Shown: piece after piece, positions 42,381-51,840 of the stretch
How positions within the stretch are numbered: position 1 is the first letter of the stretch
Layout of the letters: the number at the start of each line of letters is the position of its first letter
Assembly: GCA_031381645.1 (NCBI GenBank)
Contig: JANMYB010000082.1
Location: forward strand, 8,261 to 72,260
Direction of reading: 5' to 3'
From: Methylotenera_A sp031381645
GTDB taxonomy: Bacteria > Pseudomonadota > Gammaproteobacteria > Burkholderiales > Methylophilaceae
DNA length: 64,000 nt
Position numbers and translations under genes: made by a program
The notes under the pieces: model-generated
Seen by the model: the letters and a program-made list of their open reading frames with translations, nothing else
What the model was told of the DNA's origin: nothing
Database searches by the model: none

Positions 42381-43145
42381 TCATAGATTGAATAACTGCT
42401 GTTGGCATAACGCTTGGCAATGCCGCGTAGTTGGGTTTGTGGCAATTTCTTGCATGATTTTTACGTCTTCGCCTGGCTTAAGATGCGTGAGATAGGTTTC
42501 CACCTGACCATTTAATTGCGCCAATTCACCTGCCAGCGTGTTCGGACACAAATGCTTGGAAAGGCACGCTAATTCTTCTTCTGCATTGCTAAATGCAGTT
42601 TCAATAATTAAGTATTTTAAATTGCTTATTTTGTTGACCACATGCCAAAAATCTTGCCCACCTACTGTATCGCCAGAAAACACCAAGCTATTTGCGCCGC
42701 TATCTATTTGGTAACCCACGGCTGGCACCACGTGGTTGGCTGGTAGCGCTGTGATGGTTTTATGGTTTACGCGTACCGCATCGCCCACGCTAATTTGGTG
42801 ATATACCAAAAACGGATTATTTGTATTTGGAATTTGATTAAAATCTGGCCAAATAAGCCAGTTAAATATGTGTGTTTTTAAAATATGTATCACTTCTTCT
42901 GTGGCGTGAAGTGTGACTGATTGCGTACGCAAACCCATCACCGTATCCACCAACAATGGAATAAAACCTATATGGTCTAAATGCGTGTGGGTAACAAAAA
43001 TATGGTCAATCTTTAGTAAAGCTTCATGCGATAAATCGCCCACGCCTGTGCCCGCATCTATCAACACATCGTCATCCACCAGCAACGAAGTGGTGCGTTT
43101 ATCGTCACCTATGCCGCCACTGCAACCTAATACTTTAATCTGCAT
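42381..43145 (-). CDS. Metallo-beta-lactamase-fold cyclic nucleotide phosphodiesterase-like hydrolase
   Basis: A 254-residue MBL-fold protein. Metal ligands are in FVTHTHLDHIGFIP and SGDTVGG, with additional His later (ALPANHVVPAVGY). Class II 3',5'-cAMP phosphodiesterases and RNase Z share this fold. Lying between a class III adenylate cyclase and a cNMP-binding protein on the same strand, it most likely degrades the cyclic nucleotide; that is inference from context. It starts 24 bp after the cyclase stop. Confidence 0.82.
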   Translation of the reverse strand: MQIKVLGCSGGIGDDKRTTSLLVDDDVLIDAGTGVGDLSHEALLKIDHIFVTHTHLDHIGFIPLLVDTVMGLRTQSVTLHATEEVIHILKTHIFNWLIWPDFNQIPNTNNPFLVYHQISVGDAVRVNHKTITALPANHVVPAVGYQIDSGANSLVFSGDTVGGQDFWHVVNKISNLKYLIIETAFSNAEEELACLSKHLCPNTLAGELAQLNGQVETYLTHLKPGEDVKIMQEIATNPTTRHCQALCQQQLFNL

Positions 43146-43169
43146 GCTTTATATTTGCCCCACTCTAGT

Positions 43170-45419
43170 TTACTTGCTTTCATAATTAAATACGCCATCC
43201 CAATTTTTTCCTGGGGGCGATTTTTTAAATTGTTTTATACGCCCTGCATACAAGACGCAGAGCGGATTCTGGGGTATATTTTTTAATTTTTTTTCTGCTA
43301 AATCCCAAGCTTGCTGACGATAACACCCAATCATTTCGTGATACACATCCAGTTCATCTAATGTTTGTTTTGACACTTGCTCAGCCGTGCCCAGCGGCTC
43401 AAAAATGCTCACGGGCCTATCTTTACCTTTTACACGCACCATATCCAGCTCACGATAAATCATATCCGGCGTTTGCGCTTTTACAAATTCGCTCACAATA
43501 ATATCAGCGCCATAATTTTTGGTTAAGCCTTCAATACGCGAACCTAAATTAACGCTGTCGCCCATTACCGTGTAGGCCATGCGAAAGCTTGACCCCATAT
43601 TGCCCACCACCATATCACCCGTATTTAGCCCAAACCCCATGCGTATTTCAGGCCAGCCTTTCGCCACAAATTTCGCACTGATATCTTTCATGGCGGCGTT
43701 CATTGCTAAGGCCGCATTTAACGCATGTTGCGCGTGATTTTTATCGCGCAAGGGCGCGCCCCAGAATGCCATAATCGCATCGCCCATGTATTTATCAATC
43801 GTGCCGCGATTGCTATGTATAATTTGTGTCATAGGTGTCAAAAATTCGTTCATCATTTGCGTCAACTGTTGCGGATCAAGTCCTTCCGAAATTTGCGTAA
43901 ATCCGCGAATATCAGAGAACAAAACTGTCATCTCGCGACTTTCGCCTTTCATGCTAATCGCCTCAGGATTTTTTGCCATTTCTTTCACCAATTCTGGTGG
44001 CACATATTGCCCAAAAAGTCCAGTCAATTGGCGCTTTCCGCGCGATTCTACAAAAAATCCATAGCTCATATTCAACAAGTAAATCAAACCTACCATGAGT
44101 AGCAATGAAGCCATTGGCAGCACCAAATTGGCATATTGCCAGCCCACAAAAATTATAACCAATACCGTCGCCAGTATACCCAAAGTCATCAATGTTGCTT
44201 TTAACGGATTTAAGCTTGGTAAAGTAAATGCTAGCAAAAAACCTGCCAACAATAACAGTAGGAATTCGATGCCTTGCGTGAAGGCTGGGCGCTCTTTGAT
44301 ATTGTTATCCAAAATGCCCGAAATAATGTTGGCATGCACCTCAACACCTGGATAGTTACTTTGCATGGGCGTGGCACGCAAATCCATGAGACCAGGCGCA
44401 GTAGTGCCTACCAGCACGATTTTGTTTTTAAGACTTTTGGGGCGTACTTTATTTTTAAGTACATCGCTAGCAGAAACGTATTTATAACTTCCTTGCACAC
44501 CGCGATACGGCACCAATGTTGCCACTCCCTCATCCACGGGAATGCGCTTATTAGCCACCTCAAACGCCTCTAAGCCAGCGTAATCTTCTCCCACACCTGT
44601 GGTAGCAAACTTGGCTACTATCACAGAGTTCTGCAAATAAGTGCGTGCTACGGCAAGTGCTAAAGAATCGTAATAATTCCCCTTGTATTTAATCAATGTA
44701 GAAATTTTACGCGTAATGCCATCAGCATCTGGTTCAGGGTTAAAATGCCCTGCTGAGTGAGCACTTTTCTGCAATGCGTCCAAATTCGCACCATATCCAG
44801 TAGCCTCAGTAAAAGCGATAGTCTCGTCATCAAAGCTCCCTGCAGAAAAAGTCTCTGCAGGCAATTGACCCACATGATTGGTATCGCCATGTAGCTGAAA
44901 ATAATAACCCAACACCACCTTGCGATTTTTTAAGCTATTAGCAAAAATTTGATCGTAATCCAGCTGCGGCTTTACCATTTTCAACACATCCGCAAAACCA
45001 GCATCATCTTTTAAATACTTTTGTTGCATCCACTCCAAATTTTTAAGACCAGAGCTTTCATCTTTCTCGGCAAACACGACGTCAAAACCCAGCGTATTGA
45101 TTTCATAAGTCGCAAATAACTGATTAACCAACCTCGCCATTTTATCGCGCCCCCAAGGCCAGCGGCCTTGCTCTATCAAGCTTTTCTCATCAATGTCGAC
45201 GATTACAATTCGGCTATCAATCGTGTTTGGCATGAGTAAATTCAAGCGCAAGTCATAGGTATAATTTTCCAACTTATGAATAAAATTAAGTGGTAGCACA
45301 TGGCTTGCATGCAGCAGCATGAAAACAATCACTGCCAGACTAAGTCCAAAGCTAATAACATGCTGCTTTACAAGTGCGGAGCAAGCCTTTAAAAATTTAG
45401 TCATTGAAAATAAGCGCAT
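43170..45419 (-). CDS. CHASE2-domain class III adenylate cyclase
   Basis: A 749-residue membrane receptor cyclase. One N-terminal helix is followed by a periplasmic CHASE2 domain (RIVIVDIDEKSLIEQGRWPW), then three helices (about 385-455) and a class III catalytic domain from about 490. Catalytic features are VLFSDIRGFTQISEG (metal Asp), GTIDKYMGDAIMAFWGAP and YTVMGDSVNLGSRIEGL. The Lys in DKYMGD and Asp in MGDSVN are the substrate pair expected for ATP, so cAMP is the probable product. A second Met codon at 45402 is an alternative start. It is divergent from the carboxylesterase gene. Confidence 0.93.
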   Translation of the reverse strand: MRLFSMTKFLKACSALVKQHVISFGLSLAVIVFMLLHASHVLPLNFIHKLENYTYDLRLNLLMPNTIDSRIVIVDIDEKSLIEQGRWPWGRDKMARLVNQLFATYEINTLGFDVVFAEKDESSGLKNLEWMQQKYLKDDAGFADVLKMVKPQLDYDQIFANSLKNRKVVLGYYFQLHGDTNHVGQLPAETFSAGSFDDETIAFTEATGYGANLDALQKSAHSAGHFNPEPDADGITRKISTLIKYKGNYYDSLALAVARTYLQNSVIVAKFATTGVGEDYAGLEAFEVANKRIPVDEGVATLVPYRGVQGSYKYVSASDVLKNKVRPKSLKNKIVLVGTTAPGLMDLRATPMQSNYPGVEVHANIISGILDNNIKERPAFTQGIEFLLLLLAGFLLAFTLPSLNPLKATLMTLGILATVLVIIFVGWQYANLVLPMASLLLMVGLIYLLNMSYGFFVESRGKRQLTGLFGQYVPPELVKEMAKNPEAISMKGESREMTVLFSDIRGFTQISEGLDPQQLTQMMNEFLTPMTQIIHSNRGTIDKYMGDAIMAFWGAPLRDKNHAQHALNAALAMNAAMKDISAKFVAKGWPEIRMGFGLNTGDMVVGNMGSSFRMAYTVMGDSVNLGSRIEGLTKNYGADIIVSEFVKAQTPDMIYRELDMVRVKGKDRPVSIFEPLGTAEQVSKQTLDELDVYHEMIGCYRQQAWDLAEKKLKNIPQNPLCVLYAGRIKQFKKSPPGKNWDGVFNYESK

Positions 45420-45584
45420 TGGGATTTATATAAAACACTTATGCTAGTTTAATTAGTTGATTTTAATGTTATTTTTGGCATTTTAACCATTAGCATAACG
45501 TATAATCAACGCATTGAATAGCGAGTATTAATAGTTAATTCATTATATGATTTGATAAAGACGACAACACATGAGAAAAACTCT

Positions 45585-46253
45585 ATGCTCGATACTGCTT
45601 ACGATGTCCCCATAGAAATCAGCTTTAGCGTCGCGCCAAGCGCCAGCGTGATCTGGTTGCACGGCTTAGGCGCAGATGGCAACGATTTTGAGCCCGTAGT
45701 AAAAGTACTTAATTTGCCGCATGTACGCTTTATTTTGCCGCATGCTACTTTTAAAAAAGTCACCGCTAATAACGGCTATGAAATGCGTGCTTGGTATGAC
45801 ATTTTTGGCTTTACTCCTAGTAGTCGCGAAGACGAAGCAGGCGTGCGCGAAAGCCAAACTTATGTCGAGTCACTCATCAACAAAGAGGTTGCACGCGGAA
45901 TCCCTGCCAATCGTATTGTGCTGGCTGGTTTTTCGCAAGGGGGCGCAATTGCATTGCATACAGCACTGCGCCAGAAGCAAGCGCTGGCGGGCGTGCTGGC
46001 GCTATCAACTTATTTGCCATTAAAAGCCAGTTTAGCGAAAGAAAAAACCCAGGCAAATCAAAATATCCCCATTTTTATGGCACATGGTACGTTTGATAGT
46101 GTAATTAGTTTAACCACCTGCCGCATCTCTTTTGAGATGCTACAAACCCAACAGTACACGCTTAATTGGCACGAGTATCCGATGGCGCATTCGGTAAATC
46201 AGCAAGAAATTGACGATATTCGTACATTTTTATTGCAGGTTTTAGGCGATTAA
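45585..46253 (+). CDS. Carboxylesterase / phospholipase (alpha/beta hydrolase)
   Basis: A 222-residue hydrolase of the YpfH/EstB carboxylesterase family. It shows the oxyanion region VIWLHGLGADGNDF, the nucleophile elbow GFSQGG, and the Asp (MAHGTFDSVI) and His (PMAHSVNQQE) of the triad. The ATG at 45585 is chosen because family members begin shortly before the VIWLHGLG strand; a TTG at 45552 would extend it by 11 unconserved residues. Substrate is not known. Confidence 0.9.
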   Translation: MLDTAYDVPIEISFSVAPSASVIWLHGLGADGNDFEPVVKVLNLPHVRFILPHATFKKVTANNGYEMRAWYDIFGFTPSSREDEAGVRESQTYVESLINKEVARGIPANRIVLAGFSQGGAIALHTALRQKQALAGVLALSTYLPLKASLAKEKTQANQNIPIFMAHGTFDSVISLTTCRISFEMLQTQQYTLNWHEYPMAHSVNQQEIDDIRTFLLQVLGD

Positions 46254-46310
46254 TCCAATGATTTAATACGCAACAATCATAAGTTTTGCTAAAATCACCG
46301 ACTAAATATC

Positions 46311-46547
46311 ATGCCAAATAACAATTCAACATCGCAGCTCAATTTTGAAAGCGCCATTGCAGAGCTGGAAATGCTTGTCAGCCAGATGGAATCAGACAAA
46401 CTGCCGCTTGAACAATCTTTAAAAGCCTATCAACGCGGCGCGGAATTGTTGCAAATTTGCCAAAAATCGCTGACGGATGCGGCGCAACAAGTACAGATTT
46501 TGACTGAAGCCAATAAATTGGCCGATTTTAGCCCAAAAGATGAATAA
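46311..46547 (+). CDS. xseB: Exodeoxyribonuclease VII small subunit
   Basis: A 78-residue helical subunit. LNFESAIAELEMLVSQMESD and LPLEQSLKAYQRGAELL are the family core. It forms the exonuclease with XseA, encoded elsewhere. It lies in the conserved xseB-ispA-dxs row, 5 bp before ispA. Confidence 0.95.
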   Translation: MPNNNSTSQLNFESAIAELEMLVSQMESDKLPLEQSLKAYQRGAELLQICQKSLTDAAQQVQILTEANKLADFSPKDE

Positions 46548-46552
46548 ACCCC

Positions 46553-47479
46553 ATGAATAAACCAATGACTGCGCCAATTAATGAACAAACAGCTGATTTT
46601 AACGCTTGGGCTACTGATATGCAGGTACGCATGGAAAATGTACTTGAGGCAAATATGCCACCGACCACGGTTTCACCTATGCGCTTACATGAGGCCATGC
46701 GCTACTCTACCCTAGGAGGTGGTAAACGTGTACGCGCGCTGCTGGCCTACGCCGCGGGCGAGTTTTGTGGCGCAGAGCTTGAAAAAATTGATATTCCAGC
46801 AGCTGCAGTAGAAGTGATTCATGCTTTTTCACTGGTACATGATGATTTGCCGTGTATGGATGATGATGATTTGCGCCGCGGCAAGCCGACCACTCACAAA
46901 CAGTATGGTGATGCCATGGCTTTGTTGGTGGGTGATGCATTGCAAAGTTTGGCATTTCAGCTGATATCGCAAGATAAATTACTCAAGCACGCCACACAAA
47001 AATTGCAAATGTTGCATATTCTAGCTCTCGCCAGCGGCTCGCGCGGCATGGCGGGCGGTCAGGCGATTGACATCGAAAGTATTGGTATTCCGCTCACTCG
47101 CGCAGAACTCGAACACATGCACATACAGAAAACTGGCGCGCTAATTCGCGCAGCAGCTTTATTGGGTGCATATAGTAGCGATGAACCTAAAGAAGATAAA
47201 GTAAAAGCCATTGACCACTTCGCAAAAGCTATTGGTCTTGCATTTCAGGTGGTGGACGACATTTTGGATGCCGAAGCGGACACGCAAACTTTAGGCAAAA
47301 CCGCGGGTAAAGATAAACTCAATAACAAATCTACTTACGTCACTATTTTAGGCTTATCGGCCGCGAAACAATTGGCAAGCGAACTGCACGCCAACGCGAT
47401 GGCCGCACTCTCATTTTACGGTCGCGAGGCTGATTTATTACGGCATCTGGCTAATTTTATTACACAACGTAGCTTTTAA
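46553..47479 (+). CDS. ispA: Farnesyl diphosphate synthase (polyprenyl synthetase)
   Basis: A 308-residue trans-prenyltransferase. The first Asp-rich motif is DDLPCMDDDDLRRGKPT, the second is VVDDILDAEAD, and GGGKRVRALLAYAAG binds diphosphate. It makes farnesyl diphosphate from IPP and DMAPP of the MEP pathway, matching dxs immediately downstream (15-bp gap). Confidence 0.96.
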   Translation: MNKPMTAPINEQTADFNAWATDMQVRMENVLEANMPPTTVSPMRLHEAMRYSTLGGGKRVRALLAYAAGEFCGAELEKIDIPAAAVEVIHAFSLVHDDLPCMDDDDLRRGKPTTHKQYGDAMALLVGDALQSLAFQLISQDKLLKHATQKLQMLHILALASGSRGMAGGQAIDIESIGIPLTRAELEHMHIQKTGALIRAAALLGAYSSDEPKEDKVKAIDHFAKAIGLAFQVVDDILDAEADTQTLGKTAGKDKLNNKSTYVTILGLSAAKQLASELHANAMAALSFYGREADLLRHLANFITQRSF

Positions 47480-47494
47480 GGCAACTCCTCTATT

Positions 47495-49378
47495 TTGCCA
47501 CTTCTAGATTCAATCAACTCGCCCGAAGACTTGCGTAAGCTCAGCCGCGAAGAACTTGGCGTATTAGCAAATGAATTACGCGCGTTTTTAATCGATAGCG
47601 TATCTAAAACTGGTGGGCATCTCGCCTCAAATTTAGGCGTTGTCGAGCTAACCATCGCGTTACATTATGTGTTCAACACGCCAGACGACCGCTTGGTTTG
47701 GGATGTTGGCCATCAAACTTATCCACACAAAATCCTCACTGGCCGCCGCAGCGCCATGGCTGGCTTGCGCAAACCTAGCGGCATTGCGGGCTTCCCGCGC
47801 CGCAATGAGAGTCCATACGATACCTTCGGCACTGGGCATTCCAGCACCTCGATTTCTGCTGCTCTAGGCATGGCGATTGCTGCTAAGCAATTGAATTCAG
47901 AGCGCCGTAGTGTGGCGGTTATTGGCGATGGTGCAATGACCGCTGGCATGGCTTTTGAAGCGCTTAATAATGCTGGTGATATGGACGCCAACATGCTAGT
48001 GATTTTGAATGACAACGACATGAGCATCTCCAACAACGTCGGTGCACTGAATAATTATTTAGCCAGATTACTTTCTGGACGCTTTTACGACAGCGTGCGC
48101 CGCAGTGGCAAAAAAGTACTAGATGTCATGCCTCCGCCAGTCAAAGAGTTCGCTAAACGCGCCGAAGAACACGCCAAAGGCATGGTTGCACCTGGTGGCA
48201 CACTATTTGAGGAGTTTGGCTTCAATTACATCGGCCCGATTGACGGCCATGATTTGCCTGTGTTGCTGGATACTTTAAGCAATATTCGCGAGTTAAAAGG
48301 TATGCAATTTTTGCATATTGTGACACAAAAAGGCAAGGGATTTGAGCCTGCCGAAGATGACCCGAATAAATTCCATGGTGTGAACAAATTCGACCCAAGC
48401 AATGGCGTTTCATACAGTGCTAGTAGTGCAAAAACTTACACACAGGTGTTTGGTGATTGGCTACTGGATATGGCTGAAAAAGACGATAAATTAGTGGGTA
48501 TTACGCCCGCCATGTGTGACGGTTCTGGTTTAAATACATTTGCAGAAAAATACCCAAACCGTTATTTTGATGTCGGCATTGCCGAACAGCACGCGCTGAC
48601 TTTCGCCGCAGGCATGGCTTGCGATGGCTTAAAACCTGTTGTCGCGATTTACAGTACGTTTTTGCAGCGAGCTTACGATCAACTGATTCACGACATTGCT
48701 TTGCAGAACTTAGACGTGTTATTCGCAATCGACCGCGCTGGCTTGGTTGGCGCGGATGGCCCAACACATGCAGGTAGTTTTGATTTAAGCTACTTACGCT
48801 GTATTCCCAACATCGTCATCATGGCGCCCAGTGACGAAAATGAATGTAGGCAAATGTTGACGACAGGCTACCAATACCAAGGCGTAGCTGCGGTGCGCTA
48901 CCCGCGTGGCGTTGGCACTGGAGCAACAATTAGCAAAGCTCTTGAAACTTTGCCTATTGGTAAAGGTGCCATTATTAAAAGTACCAGTGTACGCAAGTCT
49001 TCTATTAAAAAAGGTAAAACTGAAAAAAGGATTGCGATTTTAGCTTTTGGAAGCATGTTAAAACCTGCTCTGGAAGCCTCATCAGTATTGGGCTGCAGCG
49101 TTGCTAATATGCGCTTTATCAAACCCTTGGATATTGATTTAATTACACAACTCGCCAGCTCACACGATTTAATTGTAACGGTAGAAGAAAACGCGCTGAT
49201 GGGAGGAGCAGGATCGGCAGTGCTAGAAGTCATGCAAATGCTCAACTTAAACAATCCTACTTTATGCCTTGGTTTGCCCGACACGTTTATCGAGCACGGT
49301 GTGCATGAAACCATGCTGGCGGATTGCGGCCTAGATAGCGCTGGGATTACTAAAGCCATTCAACAAAAAATAAATTAA
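47495..49378 (+). CDS. dxs: 1-deoxy-D-xylulose-5-phosphate synthase
   Basis: ThDP enzyme of the MEP pathway joining pyruvate and glyceraldehyde 3-phosphate. The 627 residues show the N-terminal PLLDSINSPEDLRKLS, the ThDP/Mg segment GDGAMTAGMAFEALNNAG, and the transketolase middle motif YDQLIHDIALQNLDVLFAIDRAG (shown in part). The start is TTG at 47495, needed to include the conserved PLLD N-terminus; no ATG fits. Confidence 0.97.
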   Translation: MPLLDSINSPEDLRKLSREELGVLANELRAFLIDSVSKTGGHLASNLGVVELTIALHYVFNTPDDRLVWDVGHQTYPHKILTGRRSAMAGLRKPSGIAGFPRRNESPYDTFGTGHSSTSISAALGMAIAAKQLNSERRSVAVIGDGAMTAGMAFEALNNAGDMDANMLVILNDNDMSISNNVGALNNYLARLLSGRFYDSVRRSGKKVLDVMPPPVKEFAKRAEEHAKGMVAPGGTLFEEFGFNYIGPIDGHDLPVLLDTLSNIRELKGMQFLHIVTQKGKGFEPAEDDPNKFHGVNKFDPSNGVSYSASSAKTYTQVFGDWLLDMAEKDDKLVGITPAMCDGSGLNTFAEKYPNRYFDVGIAEQHALTFAAGMACDGLKPVVAIYSTFLQRAYDQLIHDIALQNLDVLFAIDRAGLVGADGPTHAGSFDLSYLRCIPNIVIMAPSDENECRQMLTTGYQYQGVAAVRYPRGVGTGATISKALETLPIGKGAIIKSTSVRKSSIKKGKTEKRIAILAFGSMLKPALEASSVLGCSVANMRFIKPLDIDLITQLASSHDLIVTVEENALMGGAGSAVLEVMQMLNLNNPTLCLGLPDTFIEHGVHETMLADCGLDSAGITKAIQQKIN

Positions 49379-49487
49379 TTCTATTGAATTATTCGGCTTT
49401 AACCCAATCTATCTCTCTAAGAAAAACTTATTTACACATGCTCGCATGCGAGTAAAATTTTAACTTAATGCCGAATCGCGCAAAATT

Positions 49488-50324
49488 ATGGAATCGCCCG
49501 AATTTATGAACCAGCCCATCTTACCAGATCACGCCAAAAGTCCGATTGAAGACACGCAAGGCATGCCAGACGTACGTCACTTAGACATCAACAAAGTCGG
49601 GATCAAATCTATTCGTCACCCAGTCATTGTTAAAGATAAAAGTGGTGGCGAACAAAGTACTGTGGCTGTTTTCGACATGTATGTGCATTTGCCGCACAAC
49701 TTTAAAGGCACGCACATGTCGCGCTTTGTCGAAATTTTAAACACCAACGAACACGCGATTTCGATTGAATCTTTCGAGAGCATTTTGCGCGAAATGGTGA
49801 AGCGCTTAGAAGCTGATTCTGGTTATGTAGAAATGCGTTTTCCCTACTTTGTTAACAAAGCAGCGCCGATTTCTGGTGTAAAAAGTCTATTAGATTATGA
49901 TGTTACGTTTATCGGTGAGATTAAAAATGGTAAATTCAACATTACAGTAAAAGTGTTGGTTCCCGTCACCAGCTTATGTCCTTGTAGCAAAAAAATCTCC
50001 GATTACGGTGCGCACAATCAACGCAGCCACGTCACTGTGACCGCATTAATTAACGATTTTATCTGGATTGAAGACATTATCACTTTAGTGGAAAAACAAG
50101 CTTCGTGCGAGTTATATGGCTTACTAAAACGTCCTGACGAAAAATTCGTCACCGAACGCGCTTACGATAATCCAAAATTTGTGGAAGACATGGTGCGCGA
50201 CGTGGCCGCACAATTAAATACCGAAAAACGTATTGATGCTTATGTAGTGGAAAGTGAAAACTTTGAGAGTATTCACAATCATAGTGCATATGCTTTAATC
50301 GAAAACGATAAACGTAAAAAATAA
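49488..50324 (+). CDS. folE2: GTP cyclohydrolase IB, FolE2
   Basis: Zinc-independent alternative to FolE for the first step of folate (and tetrahydromethanopterin) synthesis. The 278 residues include the catalytic Cys in SLCPCSKKISDYGAHNQRS and MYVHLPHNFKGTHMSRF. In many bacteria folE2 is induced by zinc starvation through Zur, but I see no certain Zur box. A 12-bp perfect palindrome, CTCGCATGCGAG (49441-49452), lies 35 bp upstream. The ATG at 49488 or the Met seven codons later (49506) may be the start. Confidence 0.95.
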   Translation: MESPEFMNQPILPDHAKSPIEDTQGMPDVRHLDINKVGIKSIRHPVIVKDKSGGEQSTVAVFDMYVHLPHNFKGTHMSRFVEILNTNEHAISIESFESILREMVKRLEADSGYVEMRFPYFVNKAAPISGVKSLLDYDVTFIGEIKNGKFNITVKVLVPVTSLCPCSKKISDYGAHNQRSHVTVTALINDFIWIEDIITLVEKQASCELYGLLKRPDEKFVTERAYDNPKFVEDMVRDVAAQLNTEKRIDAYVVESENFESIHNHSAYALIENDKRKK

Positions 50325-50341
50325 TTGAGGCATGACTTATT

Positions 50342-50575
50342 ATGAGTCAAACAGAGAAAGTTTCACAAGAAACCAAACAAAAAGCATCTATTTTTCAAAT
50401 CATGAAAGCAGTAGCATGGAGCATGCTGGGCGTTCGCCAACAAAAAGGCTACGAGGATGACACTGCTAAAATCACACTAAAACAGGCTGTTATTGCTGGC
50501 TTGATGGGTGGCGTGATATTTGTGACATCAATTCTGATAGTCGTCAGCTTTATCATAAAATATGCAGGTAAGTGA
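50342..50575 (+). CDS. DUF2970-like small membrane protein
   Basis: A 77-residue protein. A charged N-terminus precedes FQIMKAVAWSMLGVRQQKGYEDD and one membrane helix (AVIAGLMGGVIFVTSILIVV). This is the DUF2970 pattern; the function is unknown. It lies 17 bp after folE2 and before a second, related short gene. Confidence 0.82.
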   Translation: MSQTEKVSQETKQKASIFQIMKAVAWSMLGVRQQKGYEDDTAKITLKQAVIAGLMGGVIFVTSILIVVSFIIKYAGK

Positions 50576-50638
50576 TTGAATCAAAAAATATTCTGAATAA
50601 ATATGCAATAGACTCACACTATAGCACGACCCAACAAA

Positions 50639-50830
50639 ATGATATCAACTATTCGACTGATTCTGACTGTCACACTAAGAATTCTCGGTATACGCAACAG
50701 CAAAGTTAGTGAGTACGATGTCGGGCAATTAAGTGGTATGCAAGTTGGCTATGCCTGCATACTGGCATTATTGGGATTCACCGCAATTATCGGCCTGTTA
50801 TGTATACTTGTTGTTAAAGCCATGAGCTAA
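50639..50830 (+). CDS. Second DUF2970-like small membrane protein
   Basis: A 63-residue protein with the same plan as its neighbour: TLRILGIRNSKVSEYDVGQL followed by one helix (GYACILALLGFTAIIGLLCI). The shared GVRQ/GIRN plus acidic segment plus helix suggests a diverged tandem duplicate. Function is unknown. Confidence 0.7.
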   Translation: MISTIRLILTVTLRILGIRNSKVSEYDVGQLSGMQVGYACILALLGFTAIIGLLCILVVKAMS

Positions 50831-50873
50831 AAATTTTATTTTTCAACTGTTTTTTTAAGAAAGTAGGTACAAC

Positions 50874-51107
50874 ATGTCTGTCGCAAAAGTGATTGAAATT
50901 ATTGCCTCTAGTAAAAAAAGTTTTGAAGATGCGGTTGCACAAGGCGTAATTAAAGCTGCCGATTCTCTGCACGACATTACTGGCGCGTGGGTGAAAGAGC
51001 AAAGTGTGAAGGTGACCAACGGAAAAATTGTAGAATATCGCGTGAATATGAAGGTGACATTTGTGCTGAAAGATGCGGCAAAAACTACTAAAGCTAAAAA
51101 GAAATAG
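50874..51107 (+). CDS. Dodecin (flavin-storage protein)
   Basis: A 77-residue dodecin: MSVAKVIEIIASSKKSFEDA and GAWVKEQSVKVTNGKIVEYRV match the family, which assembles as a 12-mer binding FMN/riboflavin. The C-terminal tail is Lys-rich (KTTKAKKK). It is followed 14 bp later by the 18-bp hairpin at 51122-51172. Confidence 0.95.
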   Translation: MSVAKVIEIIASSKKSFEDAVAQGVIKAADSLHDITGAWVKEQSVKVTNGKIVEYRVNMKVTFVLKDAAKTTKAKKK

Positions 51108-51121
51108 TTTAATTAATTCAA

Positions 51122-51172
51122 AATAGCATGCCCTGCAAGACAATATCCATGAGGCTTGCAGGGCATGCTATT
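51122..51172. repeat. Copy of the CAATATCCATGAGG repeat as an 18-bp perfect hairpin, likely terminator
   Basis: Left arm AATAGCATGCCCTGCAAG (51122-51139), right arm its exact complement (51155-51172), loop ACAATATCCATGAGG. Lies between convergent dodecin and the retropepsin-like gene; followed by a T-rich stretch (TTTTTATT). Confidence 0.9.
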
Positions 51173-51182
51173 CTAGTTTTTA

Positions 51183-51830
51183 TTAGTATTTTTTAGTCAG
51201 CGTCATAATAGAATTATCACGCTTCATATCCAGCCGATTTAACGCCGACATACCCAACAATACCACGCTAGGCGAACCGCCCTCAATGACTGAAGCATCC
51301 ACATCGTTCAACACAATCGTACCGATTTTTAATGTGTTCAATTTGACGTGATAGACTTGCACCAAACCATTGGCGGTAGAGCTCAACCCTTTTTCGCCTT
51401 TTTCATAATCAATTTTTGCATATTTCGCATCTCCGCTATTGAAGGCAACTGTCGTCGCGCCAGTATCTACTAGGTATTTCAGCGATACGCCATTCACCGA
51501 TAAATTGCCCAAAAAATGCCCTGATTGATCCGCATACAACCTCACTGGATCATTATTTTGCGGTCTACCACCGCCCGCAACCGAAGCTGCCTGCCCCATT
51601 TTAAGCGTTTGGCGCTTGCCTTCCACCATAAATGTCGCGACTTCACTATTCGCCGAAATTAATTTTACGCCATCGACCGTTTGGCCTGCAGATAAGCTAC
51701 GCGGCGCACCGCCATTAATCGTCACCAGCGCTTTATTGCTAAACAATCCCACTACGTTCACGCGCGTTTCGGCAAACGCTTGCGCGGCTAGCAAGCTCAT
51801 CAACAAACTCAATAAAAATTTAACTTTCAT
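51183..51830 (-). CDS. Retropepsin-like aspartic protease (TIGR02281/clan AA)
   Basis: A 215-residue protein with signal peptide MKVKFLLSLLMSLLAAQAFA. The active-site motif is LKYLVDTGATTVAFN, and VLLGMSALNRLDMKRDNSIM is the second conserved block. The family consists of single-domain periplasmic retropepsin-like proteases that probably dimerise. The start at 51830 is favoured over an upstream ATG at 51866 because it begins the signal peptide and AGGAAC lies about 5 nt before it. Physiological substrate unknown. Confidence 0.9.
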   Translation of the reverse strand: MKVKFLLSLLMSLLAAQAFAETRVNVVGLFSNKALVTINGGAPRSLSAGQTVDGVKLISANSEVATFMVEGKRQTLKMGQAASVAGGGRPQNNDPVRLYADQSGHFLGNLSVNGVSLKYLVDTGATTVAFNSGDAKYAKIDYEKGEKGLSSTANGLVQVYHVKLNTLKIGTIVLNDVDASVIEGGSPSVVLLGMSALNRLDMKRDNSIMTLTKKY

Positions 51831-51840
51831 CAAAGTTCCT

